Part shown: positions 17,113-25,405 of the stretch, piece by piece
Layout of the letters: the number at the start of each line of letters is the position of its first letter
Numbering within the stretch: position 1 is the stretch's first letter
Assembly: GCF_900155885.1 (NCBI RefSeq)
Contig: NZ_FTMB01000001.1
Coordinates: forward strand, 806,001 to 870,000
Length of the DNA: 64,000 bases
Origin: Rhizobium sp. RU20A
GTDB taxonomy: Bacteria; Pseudomonadota; Alphaproteobacteria; Rhizobiales; Rhizobiaceae
Direction: 5' to 3'
Position numbers and translations under genes: made by a program
The notes under the pieces: model-generated
Database searches by the model: none
What the model was told of the DNA's origin: nothing
The model's input: only the letters and a program-made list of their open reading frames with translations

Positions 17113-18582
17113 ATGACGAGCGACAAGCAGGGATCGGCGAAGGACAGCGGGCAGGCTCCCGTCATAGTCTGGTTTCGCCGCGATCTCCGACTGGCGGATA
17201 ACCACGCCCTCGCGGCGGCGGTTCATACGGGCAAGCCGGTCATCCCCCTTTACATCCGCGAGCCTGACGAGACCGGCAACGGTCCGCTCGGCGCCGCGCA
17301 GCGCTGGTGGCTCCACCATTCCCTGAGCGCGCTTTCGCAAAGCCTTGACAAGGCGGGCGCAAGCCTGATCCTGCGCAGTGGTTCGGCAGACAAGGTCCTT
17401 GCTGATCTCATGGGTCAGACGGGTGCGGATGCCATATACTGGAACCGCCGCTATGAGCCGAGCGGCACCGCCGTCGACGGCCCCCTGAAGGACGGGCTGA
17501 AAGCCGACGGCATTGCGGTGAAAAGCTTCGCTGGCCAGTTGATGCACGAGCCGCTGACCCTTAAGACCAAGAGCGGCGGCCCGTTTCGCGTCTACACCCC
17601 CTTCTGGCGGGCGCTGGAGGCAGAGGGTGAGCCGGACGAACCGCTGGCCGCCCCGCGGCACATCAAGGGTTTTTCAGGTAAGCTGAAGAGCGAGGATCTC
17701 GCCGACTGGGCGCTGCTGCCGACCAAGCCGGACTGGGCCAAGACGTTTCACGAGGTCTGGGAGCCCGGCGAGGCCGGCGCCGCCAAGCGCCTCAAGGCTT
17801 TCGTGAAAAAGGCCCTTGCCGGCTACAAGGTGAAACGCGATTTTCCCGATGGCGAGACGACCTCGATGCTCTCGCCGCATCTGGCGCTCGGCGAAATCAG
17901 CCCGGCGAGCGTCTGGCATGCGACCCGCGGTGTCGATGCGCCTGGTGACGATATCGTGCATTTCCGCAAGGAACTGGCCTGGCGGGATTTTTCCTACCAT
18001 CTGCTGTTCCACAATCCCGATCTCGACCGGCGCAATCTCCAGCCAAAATTCGACAGTTTCCCGTGGAAGTGCGATGACAAGGCGCTGAAGCGCTGGCAGC
18101 GCGGCGAGACCGGCTATCCGATCGTCGATGCCGGCATGCGCCAGCTCTGGCGTCACGGCTACATGCACAATCGCGTCCGCATGATCGCCGCGTCCTTTCT
18201 CATCAAGGACCTGATGATCGACTGGCGGGTCGGTGAAGCCTGGTTCCGCGATACGCTTGTCGATGCTGACCCGGCCTCGAATGCAGCCAGCTGGCAGTGG
18301 GTGGCCGGCTCCGGGGCCGATGCGGCGCCCTTCTTCCGCATCTTCAACCCGATTTTGCAGGGCGAGAAGTTCGATCCGGACGGCGCCTATATCCGCACCT
18401 TCGTGCCGGAGCTCGCCAAGCTCGACGCCCGCCTTATCCATCGCCCCTTCGAGGCGAAGCCGGCCGAGCTGAAGGCCGCCGGCGTGCGCCTTGGCGAAAC
18501 CTATCCGACGCCCGTCGTCGACCACCACACGGCGCGCGACCGCGCGCTCGAAGCTTTCAAGTCGCTCGAGGAGCCCGCATGA
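17113..18582 (+). CDS. phr: deoxyribodipyrimidine photolyase
   Basis: A 489-residue class I CPD photolyase that uses blue light to split pyrimidine dimers. An N-terminal antenna (Rossmann) domain (VIVWFRRDLRLADNHAL) is followed by the FAD-binding helical domain with GETGYPIVDAGMRQLW, HGYMHNRVRM and ASNAASWQWVAGSGADAAPF. These include the usual DNA- and flavin-contacting residues, and the length is typical. It is the first gene of an operon with four-base overlaps and is probably driven by the TGATCC-N18-TAA promoter. A folate (MTHF) antenna is likely from the family, but its presence is not proven by sequence. Confidence 0.97.
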   Translation: MTSDKQGSAKDSGQAPVIVWFRRDLRLADNHALAAAVHTGKPVIPLYIREPDETGNGPLGAAQRWWLHHSLSALSQSLDKAGASLILRSGSADKVLADLMGQTGADAIYWNRRYEPSGTAVDGPLKDGLKADGIAVKSFAGQLMHEPLTLKTKSGGPFRVYTPFWRALEAEGEPDEPLAAPRHIKGFSGKLKSEDLADWALLPTKPDWAKTFHEVWEPGEAGAAKRLKAFVKKALAGYKVKRDFPDGETTSMLSPHLALGEISPASVWHATRGVDAPGDDIVHFRKELAWRDFSYHLLFHNPDLDRRNLQPKFDSFPWKCDDKALKRWQRGETGYPIVDAGMRQLWRHGYMHNRVRMIAASFLIKDLMIDWRVGEAWFRDTLVDADPASNAASWQWVAGSGADAAPFFRIFNPILQGEKFDPDGAYIRTFVPELAKLDARLIHRPFEAKPAELKAAGVRLGETYPTPVVDHHTARDRALEAFKSLEEPA

Positions 18583-19928
18583 CCGCGACCATCCATACCC
18601 TGCCTTCGTCCACAGAGCTCGGGCGCCGGCTGAAGATCGCGGTCGTCGGCAGCGGGATCTCGGGCGCGTCCGCCGCCTGGGCGCTGCACGGCGTGCATGA
18701 CGTGACGCTGTTCGAAAAGGATGCCCGCGCCGGCGGCCACACGGCCACCGTCGATATCGACTATCAGGGCACGCCCGTCGCCGTCGACACCGGCTTCATC
18801 GTCTATAACGAGGCGAATTATCCGAACCTGACGGCGCTCTTTGCTGAACTCGGCGTCGAGACACACGCGAGCGACATGAGTTTCTCGCTCTCCCTCGACC
18901 GGGGCAAGCTGGAGTGGAGCGGCGACAATCTCTCGACCCTTTTTGCCCAGAAGCGCAACCTTCTGCGCCCATCCTTCCTCTGGATGATCCGCGAGATCCT
19001 GCGCTTCAACAAGCTGTGCATCGCCGATCGCGCCGCCGGCCACCTCACGGCCATGTCGATCGGAGATTATCTCAACTGGCGCGGCTTTTCTCCGGGCTTC
19101 ACCAACAATTACCTGATCCCCATGGCCGCCGCGATCTGGTCGACGGAAGCCGGGCGGATGATGGAATTTCCGGCCGAGCATTTCGTCAACTTCTTCGACA
19201 ACCACCGTCTCGTGCACATGACGCCGCATCGCTGGCGCACGGTCAGCGGCGGCAGCCGCAACTATCTGACAAAGCTGTTGAAGCCGCTTGGCGCGCGCGT
19301 GAAGATCGGCGTCGGCGTTACCGCCGTCACCCGCACGGCACAGGGCGTGACCATCGAGACGACCGACGGCGAGACGCACCGGTTCGACAAAATCATCCTC
19401 GCCTCCCACAGCGACCAGACGCTTTCCATGCTGAAGGATGCAAGCGAGGCCGAACGCGCCATCCTGACCGCCGTGCCCTATCAGGCCAACCGCGTCGTGC
19501 TGCACCGGGATCCGGCGCTGATGCCGAAGCGCCAGCGCGTCTGGTCGTCCTGGAATTATCTGCGCTCCAGCCAGCCGACCGGCGCGCAGGGCGTTGCCGT
19601 CACCTACTGGATGAACCGCCTGCAGGGCATCGATGCGAAGAAGCCGCTCTTCGTGACGCTCAATCCGGACCGAGAGCCCGACCGCGATCTCGTCTTCCGC
19701 GAATTCAGCTACGATCATCCACAGTTCGGCGCCCGCTCCATGAAGGCACAGGCGAGGCTGAAGGCGATGCAGGGTGACAACAACACCTATTTCGCCGGCG
19801 CCTGGACGGGATACGGCTTCCACGAGGATGGCCTTTCCTCCGGCCTTGCGGCCGCAGAAGCGCTGGGCGGCATCATCCCCTGGCGCCAGACCGGCACCAC
19901 CCTGCCCCGCCTCGAGGCTGCCGAATGA
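18579..19928 (+). CDS. FAD-dependent amine-oxidase-like oxidoreductase of the lipid-modification cluster
   Basis: 449 residues. The dinucleotide-binding motif VVGSGISGASAAWAL lies near residue 22 and is followed by a glutamate-ended strand (TLFEKDARAGGHTAT). The FAD-contact region GTPVAVDTGFIVYN and the C-terminal YFAGAWTGYGFHEDGLSSG complete the amine-oxidase/phytoene-desaturase fold. The ATG at 18579 overlaps the photolyase stop by four bases. Proteins of this kind regularly sit beside DUF1365 and Cfa-like genes and are thought to act on fatty acyl chains. Oxidation or desaturation of a methylated or cyclopropane acyl chain is my inference. Confidence 0.88.
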   Translation: MTATIHTLPSSTELGRRLKIAVVGSGISGASAAWALHGVHDVTLFEKDARAGGHTATVDIDYQGTPVAVDTGFIVYNEANYPNLTALFAELGVETHASDMSFSLSLDRGKLEWSGDNLSTLFAQKRNLLRPSFLWMIREILRFNKLCIADRAAGHLTAMSIGDYLNWRGFSPGFTNNYLIPMAAAIWSTEAGRMMEFPAEHFVNFFDNHRLVHMTPHRWRTVSGGSRNYLTKLLKPLGARVKIGVGVTAVTRTAQGVTIETTDGETHRFDKIILASHSDQTLSMLKDASEAERAILTAVPYQANRVVLHRDPALMPKRQRVWSSWNYLRSSQPTGAQGVAVTYWMNRLQGIDAKKPLFVTLNPDREPDRDLVFREFSYDHPQFGARSMKAQARLKAMQGDNNTYFAGAWTGYGFHEDGLSSGLAAAEALGGIIPWRQTGTTLPRLEAAE

Positions 19929-20854
19929 GCGAAGAGCCGACCAGAGGCCGCAGCGGTGCCGACATAGCGTCGAACGGTCCGCCGCCGGAGGCGGCCGCCG
20001 CCTTTTTCGACGGCACCGTCATGCACCAGCGCATGAAGCCGGTCGGGCATCGCTTCACCTATGACGTCTTTTCCCTGATGGTCGATCTCGACCGTCTGGA
20101 GGAGGCGAACGGCCTGTCCCGGCTGTTTTCGGTCAACCGCTTCAATCTCCTGTCCTTTTATGAAAAGGACCATGGCGGGCGCACCCCGCGGGGCCTGCGC
20201 CAGTCGATCGACGCGCTGCTCGCCGAGGCAGGGATCCAAATGCCGCCGGCGCGCATCCTGCTGGTCTGCTATCCCCGCGTGCTCGGCAAGGTCTTCAATC
20301 CGCTTGCCGTCTACTATGCCTATGCGGCCGATGGCAGCCTGACCGCCGTCATCTACGAGGTGCGCAACACGTTCGGAGAGCGCCACACCTATGTCTGCCC
20401 CGTCGGCGCTGGCGAGATCGGGCCTGCGGGTCTTCGCCAGAGCGCCGAGAAGATCTTCCACGTCTCGCCCTTCATCGCGCTGTCCGCCCGTTACCACTTC
20501 CGCATGCTGCCGCCGGGGAAGTCCATCCGCTGGCGTATCCTCGAGACCGATGCCGAGGGGCCGCTCTTGTCGGCGACCTTCGCGGGTGACCGCAAGCCGC
20601 TGACGACGGGAACGCTGCTGTCGCTGGTTGCCCGCATGCCGATGCTGACGGCCAAGATCGTCGGCGCCATCCACTGGGAGGCGCTGAAACTTTTCCTGAA
20701 GGGTGTGCGTTACATCCCTCGACCCGATCCGCCAAAGGCAGACGCGAGCCTTTGGAAGAACGGCGCGCGAAAGCCGCTCGGCGGCGCGCAGCCAGCAAAT
20801 GCGCCTTCACCGTCTTTCCCACACCCCCACATTCTTGGCGAGGCAGCGGAATGA
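19925..20854 (+). CDS. DUF1365 family protein
   Basis: 309 residues. The family core is visible: VMHQRMKPVGHRFTYDVFSL near the N-terminus, FNPLAVYYAYAADG, VIYEVRNTFGERHTYV and VSPFIALSARYHFRM. DUF1365 proteins are nearly always encoded next to the amine-oxidase-like and Cfa-like proteins found on both sides here. The biochemical role is unknown. The start overlaps the previous stop by four bases (ATGA). A 33-residue N-terminal extension rich in Ala and Pro is not part of the family core. Confidence 0.9.
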   Translation: MSEEPTRGRSGADIASNGPPPEAAAAFFDGTVMHQRMKPVGHRFTYDVFSLMVDLDRLEEANGLSRLFSVNRFNLLSFYEKDHGGRTPRGLRQSIDALLAEAGIQMPPARILLVCYPRVLGKVFNPLAVYYAYAADGSLTAVIYEVRNTFGERHTYVCPVGAGEIGPAGLRQSAEKIFHVSPFIALSARYHFRMLPPGKSIRWRILETDAEGPLLSATFAGDRKPLTTGTLLSLVARMPMLTAKIVGAIHWEALKLFLKGVRYIPRPDPPKADASLWKNGARKPLGGAQPANAPSPSFPHPHILGEAAE

Positions 20855-20905
20855 CGTTAGGCTACCCCGAAAGGGGTGATGAGACAGGTGGGAGGCCATG
20901 ACGGC

Positions 20906-22159
20906 ATGAGTGCAACCAATCGTTTTTGTTCGCAGACCGGATCGGTCGAAATGCTCTCCAAGGAGAGCCTGGCCAGCCAGTTGCGCGGCCTTCCGGCACG
21001 CGCCCGGCTGGTGCTGAAGGGGCTCGTCAACCTGCAGGCTGGTTCGCTCCAGCTCACCATGCCCGACGGGCGCACCGTGATGATCCGCGGCCGCAGCGCC
21101 GGCCCCAACGCCGCCGTGACCCTCCACAACTGGAACCTGCCGCAGCGCGCCGTTACCGGCGGCACGATCGCGGTCGCCGAAAGCTACATGGACGGCGACT
21201 GGGACAGCCCGGACGTGGGCGCCTTTCTCGAACTTTTCCTCGTCAACAGCGAAGTCGGCGCCAAATTCCCGAATGGCGCGCGCGGCGTGCTGCGCCTCAT
21301 CGAAAAATTCCGCCACTGGATGAACGCCAACACCAGGAAGGGGTCGCGGCGCAATATTTCCGCCCATTACGATCTCGGCAACGCCTTCTACCGCGAATGG
21401 CTCGACCCGACGATGACCTATTCCTCGGCGCTCTACCAGACGGGCGCGAACGACCTGCAAAGTGCGCAGACAGCAAAATACCGGGCGCTCGCCGAAGCGA
21501 TCGATCTCAGGCCCGAACACCACGTGCTGGAAATCGGTTGCGGCTGGGGCGGTTTTGCCGAATTTGCCGCGTCCGAAATCGGCTGCCGGGTCACGGGCCT
21601 GACGATCAGCAGCGAGCAGCTCGCCTTTGCCCGCGAACGCATGGAGCGCAAGGGCCTTGCCGACAAGGTCGACATCAAATTCCAGGATTACCGCGACGAA
21701 GCCGGCCTTTACGACCGGGTCGTCTCCATCGAGATGTTCGAGGCCGTCGGCGAAAAATACTGGCCGACCTATTTCGGCAAGGTGCGCGGCTGCCTGAAGT
21801 CGGGCGGCAAGGCGGGCCTGCAGATCATCACGATCGAAAAGGAAAGCTACGAGGAATACCGGGCAAACCCGGATTTCATCCAGAAATACGTCTTCCCCGG
21901 CGGCATGCTGCCGACGCGCGAACACCTCGTCTCGATCGGCCGCGACCATGGCCTCAGCATGACGCGCGACATGGGCTTTGGCCTTGACTACGCCCGCACC
22001 CTCGCCGAGTGGCGCGAGCGCTTCTGGCAGGTCTGGGACAAGGTCGAGGCGCTCGGCTTCGACCGGCGTTTCAAGCGCCTGTGGGAGTTCTATTTCTTCT
22101 ACTGCGAGGCCGGCTTCCGGGCCGGAAACATCGACGTGCGCCAGGTCGTTTATGAGTGA
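20906..22159 (+). CDS. cfa: cyclopropane-fatty-acyl-phospholipid synthase family methyltransferase
   Basis: 417 residues. A lipid-binding N-terminal part (to about 110) is followed by a class I methyltransferase domain: HYDLGNAFYREWLDPTMTYSSA, SAM motif VLEIGCGWGGFAEFAA, then VSIEMFEAVGEKYW and GGMLPTREHL. It transfers a methylene or methyl group from SAM to unsaturated acyl chains in phospholipids. The start at 20906 has GGGAGG ten bases upstream; an ATG at 20879 is less likely. In Rhodobacter one relative in such a cluster methylates vaccenate rather than making the ring, so the cyclopropane product is not certain. Confidence 0.92.
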   Translation: MSATNRFCSQTGSVEMLSKESLASQLRGLPARARLVLKGLVNLQAGSLQLTMPDGRTVMIRGRSAGPNAAVTLHNWNLPQRAVTGGTIAVAESYMDGDWDSPDVGAFLELFLVNSEVGAKFPNGARGVLRLIEKFRHWMNANTRKGSRRNISAHYDLGNAFYREWLDPTMTYSSALYQTGANDLQSAQTAKYRALAEAIDLRPEHHVLEIGCGWGGFAEFAASEIGCRVTGLTISSEQLAFARERMERKGLADKVDIKFQDYRDEAGLYDRVVSIEMFEAVGEKYWPTYFGKVRGCLKSGGKAGLQIITIEKESYEEYRANPDFIQKYVFPGGMLPTREHLVSIGRDHGLSMTRDMGFGLDYARTLAEWRERFWQVWDKVEALGFDRRFKRLWEFYFFYCEAGFRAGNIDVRQVVYE

Positions 22160-23507
22160 GAGCAGGCCTGCCGGGCAGGATCGGAAACTGCCCGGCGCAA
22201 CCAGGCTCTTCTATGCCCTGCCCGCCGCGCCGCTGGCCGCCCTCGGCCTGCCGCTCTATGCGCTGGTGCCCACCTACTACACCGAAACCATCGGTCTTTC
22301 GATCGCCGCCGTCGGCTGGGTTCTGCTAGCCGTCCGGCTCTTCGACGCCGTCACCGATCCCCTGGCCGGCTATGTCGCCGATCGCTGGCGGCCGGCATTC
22401 GGACGGCGGCGCGCCCTCTTCGCTCTCTCGCTGCCGCTGTCGGCGCTCTCGGCGCTGATGCTCTATTGGCCACCGGCCGATGCCGGGCTCGTTTACCTCA
22501 CACTCTGGTCGCTGGCCCTGTCACTGTCCTTCACCCTCAGCATGGTGCCCTATTCCGCCTGGGGGGCAGAACTTTCCGAAGACTATCACGGCCGCACGCG
22601 CCTTGCCGCCACACGCGAGATCTTCACGCTGGTCGGCACGCTCGTCGCCATCGTCATGCCCTTTGCGATCGGCTTCGAAACGACCGGCTTTTCCGGCCTT
22701 GCGGCGCTCGGCCTTACCGTTGCCGTCAGCCTGCCGGTGCTCGGCGCGCTCGCCATCCGCCGCGTGCCGGAGCCCGAGGACACCACCGTCTCGCCGCTGC
22801 CGCTTGCCGCGGCGATGAAGGAAATCGCGGCCAACCGGCCGTTCCTGCGTCTGCTCGTCGCCTTCTTTCTCAACGGGCTCGCAAACGGTATTCCGGCAAC
22901 GCTGTTCCTCTATTTCGTTTCCGCCCGGCTCGGGCTGCCGGATCTGCGCGGTCCCTTCCTCTTTCTCTATTTCCTCTGCGGCATTGCCGGCGTTCCGCTC
23001 GCCTCCTTCGTCGCCGGCAGGATCGGCAAGCACCGGGCCTGGTCGCTGGCGATGATCGCGGCCTGCGCGGTCTTCGCGCTCGCACCGCTGCTGCCGGCCG
23101 GAGCGGTGGTCGGCTTCGGCGCGGTCTGCGTCCTCACGGGCATCCTGCTCGGCTTCGATCTCGTGCTGCCCGCGGCGATCCAGGCGGATGTCATCGATGC
23201 GGACACGGCAGCCTCCGGCGACCAGCGCAGCGGCTTTTACTTCGCCGCCTGGGGTCTTGCGACCAAGCTCTCGCTGGCCGCGGGCGTCGGCATCGTCTTT
23301 CCGCTGCTGGCGCTGGCCGGCTTTTCCACGGAGCCGGGCGCCGAAAACAGCGGGGACGCCCTTTTCGCCCTCGCCATGCTCTACGCCTGGCTGCCGGTTG
23401 CGCTCAAACTCGTGGCCATCGCGCTGATGTGGAATTTTCCATTGGGCGAATTGGAGCAGACCGATCTCCGTTCCAAGATCGGCACCCGCGCCATCAAAGA
23501 CCGGTAA
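22152..23507 (+). CDS. MFS transporter, GPH (MelB-like) family
   Basis: 451 residues with 12 predicted hydrophobic helices. The DPLAGYVADRWRPAFGRRRALF loop between helices 2 and 3 (D-P-x-x-G-x-x-x-D-R ... G-R-R-R) is the signature of the glycoside-pentoside-hexuronide:cation symporters. The ATG at 22152 lies inside the last codons of cfa (8-base overlap), so it is translationally coupled. The placement with lipid-modifying genes suggests a lipid or lysolipid substrate, as for the related Spns/MFSD2-like carriers, but this is inference. Confidence 0.9.
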   Translation: MSESRPAGQDRKLPGATRLFYALPAAPLAALGLPLYALVPTYYTETIGLSIAAVGWVLLAVRLFDAVTDPLAGYVADRWRPAFGRRRALFALSLPLSALSALMLYWPPADAGLVYLTLWSLALSLSFTLSMVPYSAWGAELSEDYHGRTRLAATREIFTLVGTLVAIVMPFAIGFETTGFSGLAALGLTVAVSLPVLGALAIRRVPEPEDTTVSPLPLAAAMKEIAANRPFLRLLVAFFLNGLANGIPATLFLYFVSARLGLPDLRGPFLFLYFLCGIAGVPLASFVAGRIGKHRAWSLAMIAACAVFALAPLLPAGAVVGFGAVCVLTGILLGFDLVLPAAIQADVIDADTAASGDQRSGFYFAAWGLATKLSLAAGVGIVFPLLALAGFSTEPGAENSGDALFALAMLYAWLPVALKLVAIALMWNFPLGELEQTDLRSKIGTRAIKDR

Positions 23508-23516
23508 GGGGAGCGG

Positions 23517-24344
23517 TCAGCTCTTCGCCGCCGCCCGTTGCCGCTCCCGCTCCGCCTTCGGCTTGTTCCATCCGGTCAAACGCGCCACCAGCGGGAAATA
23601 GAGCGCATAGGGCAGGATGCGCAGCAGCTTCAGCACATAGGTGAAGCGTCGCGGGAAGGTGATCTCGAAGGCGGAGGTCCCGAGCCCCTTGACGATGCGC
23701 CGCGCCGCCTCCTCGGCCGTCACCAGAGCCGGCATGGTAAAAGCATTCGAGGCCGTCGCCGCTGTCTCCACAAAGCCGGGATCGATGATCTGCAGGTGGA
23801 TGTTCTCATGGTCGAGGTCGAATTTCAGCGATTCGGCGAGATTGATCAGCGCCGCCTTGGTGGCGCCATAGGCTGCACTCGTCGGCAGGCCGCGATAGCC
23901 GGTGACGGAAGAAACGATGGCGATCTGCCCGCCCTGACGCTGGCGCATATGGGCAATCAGCGGCACCAGCCCGTTGACGACCCCCGACAGGTTGACGTCG
24001 AAGGTCTTGCGAAAATCCTCAAGCTTGAGATCGTCGCCGGAGACAGGGATGTAGATGCCGGCATTGAGGACGGCGAGCGCGACGCGCCCGTGCTCATATT
24101 CGATTGCCGCCAGCACCCGCGTCATGTCGTCGGGATTGGTGACGTCCCCATCCAGCACGATGACGCGATCGGGATCGGCCGCGGCATTCTGCAGTTCGAC
24201 CAGCTTTTCATGGCTGCGCGCCGTGACCACGACACGAAAGCCGGCGGCGAGGAGGTCGAGGGCGATGGCACGGCCGATGCCGCTGCTGGCCCCCGTGACC
24301 CAGGCCACGCCCTGATCCGGTTTTGCGATGAAAGCGTCGGCCAT
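23517..24344 (-). CDS. SDR family NAD(P)-dependent oxidoreductase
   Basis: A 275-residue classical short-chain dehydrogenase: cofactor loop VTGASSGIGRAIAL, structural LNAGIYIP, catalytic Ser in IVSSVTG and YGATK. The C-terminal part (RFTYVLKLLRILPYALYFPLVARL) is hydrophobic and suggests membrane association, as in lipid-acting SDRs. It converges on the MFS gene (10 bp between stops). Its own TGATCC-N18-TA site at 24377-24402 puts it in the same regulon as the photolyase operon. A strong AGGAG precedes the ATG at 24344. Confidence 0.93.
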   Translation of the reverse strand: MADAFIAKPDQGVAWVTGASSGIGRAIALDLLAAGFRVVVTARSHEKLVELQNAAADPDRVIVLDGDVTNPDDMTRVLAAIEYEHGRVALAVLNAGIYIPVSGDDLKLEDFRKTFDVNLSGVVNGLVPLIAHMRQRQGGQIAIVSSVTGYRGLPTSAAYGATKAALINLAESLKFDLDHENIHLQIIDPGFVETAATASNAFTMPALVTAEEAARRIVKGLGTSAFEITFPRRFTYVLKLLRILPYALYFPLVARLTGWNKPKAERERQRAAAKS

Positions 24345-24376
24345 GATAATCTCCTGTCGCGGTCTTTGACGACCTA

Positions 24377-24402
24377 TACGACGGGAGATAGGGCAAGGAT
24401 CA
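24377..24402 (-). promoter_or_regulatory. RpoE-ChrR-type promoter of the SDR gene
   Basis: On the minus strand TGATCC (24402-24397), 18 bases, then TATAGG from 24378. The -10 TA is 33 bp before the SDR ATG, the same distance as at the photolyase promoter (35 bp). The -35 element overlaps the stop codon of the chrR-like gene. Confidence 0.75.
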
Positions 24403-25059
24403 GCCGATCAAGTCTCCGATCAACTGACGCAAAGAGCCGGTCAACTTCAGCGGCGCATCAACGACGGCGAAGCCGAAACAGGGCCGGTCCTTCTCGGCCA
24501 CCGGGCGATGATCGACACTGTCGTCGGCGAGCGAAATGTCGCCGCGCCCGAACCGGCCGCGCGCATCGTTGAACGCGCCGTCGAGAACGATCGAGAGTTC
24601 ACAACCCTGATGGGTATGGGCCGGCACGGCGCGACCCGGACGGATCCAGAAGAAACTCACTTCGAAACCGTCGAAATCGCCGACAATATGCTCCTTGAAG
24701 CCCGGGAGCTTGCTGCGCCACGGAATCCGGTCCGCATCCAAACCGACGAAATCACGGATCGCCTTCGGCATGAGAATGGGTTCGCCGCCCGTCTCGAAGA
24801 CAACCTTCGGGTTCGGAGCCGGGGTTGCCAACGGTGCGGCGGCAAAGATCGCGTCGAGTCGCTCGTTCCGCCGGCTGATCGGCTCGGCCTCGCCGCGCAT
24901 CAGAATGTCGCCGCCGACTTCGTCGAACACCGAGACCAGCGGCCGGTTGGCCGCCTTGATCTCCAGATGCGCCTCCACGATCACGCGGGCCGGCTCTGGC
25001 AGGAGGCCGGAAGCGTAATGCGCCAGCAGGGCGTCTATGGTCTCAAGTTCTGTCCGCAC
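24400..25059 (-). CDS. ChrR-like cupin protein with degenerate zinc anti-sigma domain
   Basis: 219 residues aligned end to end with ChrR, the anti-sigma factor of RpoE. The N-terminal helical domain (TIDALLAHYASGLLPEPARV, AHLEIKAANRPL) corresponds to the anti-sigma domain. Of the four zinc ligands known in Rhodobacter ChrR (His6, His31, Cys35, Cys38) only His31 remains; the others are Glu6, Lys35 and Asn38. The C-terminal cupin keeps its metal ligands His148, His150, Glu154 and His184 (HTHQGCE, VDHRPV). The start is GTG 25059, which aligns with the ChrR N-terminus; ATGs at 25149 and 25161 are in frame. No sigma gene is adjacent. It carries its own TGATCC-N18-TA site. Confidence 0.85.
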   Translation of the reverse strand: MRTELETIDALLAHYASGLLPEPARVIVEAHLEIKAANRPLVSVFDEVGGDILMRGEAEPISRRNERLDAIFAAAPLATPAPNPKVVFETGGEPILMPKAIRDFVGLDADRIPWRSKLPGFKEHIVGDFDGFEVSFFWIRPGRAVPAHTHQGCELSIVLDGAFNDARGRFGRGDISLADDSVDHRPVAEKDRPCFGFAVVDAPLKLTGSLRQLIGDLIG

Positions 25060-25179
25060 TCTTTTCCCGTGTCCTGTTTTCTGGCGCTTGTCCTTTTGGC
25101 GGACTGCACCATGTTTCAGCGAAGACCAGAGGCACAATTGCAACGCCATCCGATCATGCATGCCTGTTTTCCTGTGCGC

Positions 25180-25205
25180 TACGTACGGCGTCAAGCACTG
25201 GATCA
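25180..25205 (-). promoter_or_regulatory. RpoE-ChrR-type promoter of the chrR-like gene
   Basis: On the minus strand TGATCC (25205-25200), 18 bases, then TAGCGC from 25181. It faces the chrR-like gene, whose GTG lies about 120 bp further on, so the leader is longer than at the other two sites. Confidence 0.7.
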
Positions 25206-25405
25206 ATGGGCGGCGCCGTGATGTCGAATAAATTTCCCCCTGAACTTTTTTTGTGCGGGACGGCGAGGCGGCGCAACGCTGTTGCTTGAATTTCCCTGCG
25301 GCTGGACGGAAAACACGCCACGTCTTGCCAATTGCCCCGCCCTGCGTTGACCGTCCGCCACCGACGTCCCGCAGCCCCCGCGAACCGCCCGCCCGAGGAG
25401 CCCCC

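Noticed and set aside
25060-25180. A hidden sigma-factor gene between the chrR-like gene and its promoter
   Set aside because: Only about 120 bp are available, and no frame shows sigma region 2 or 4 features.
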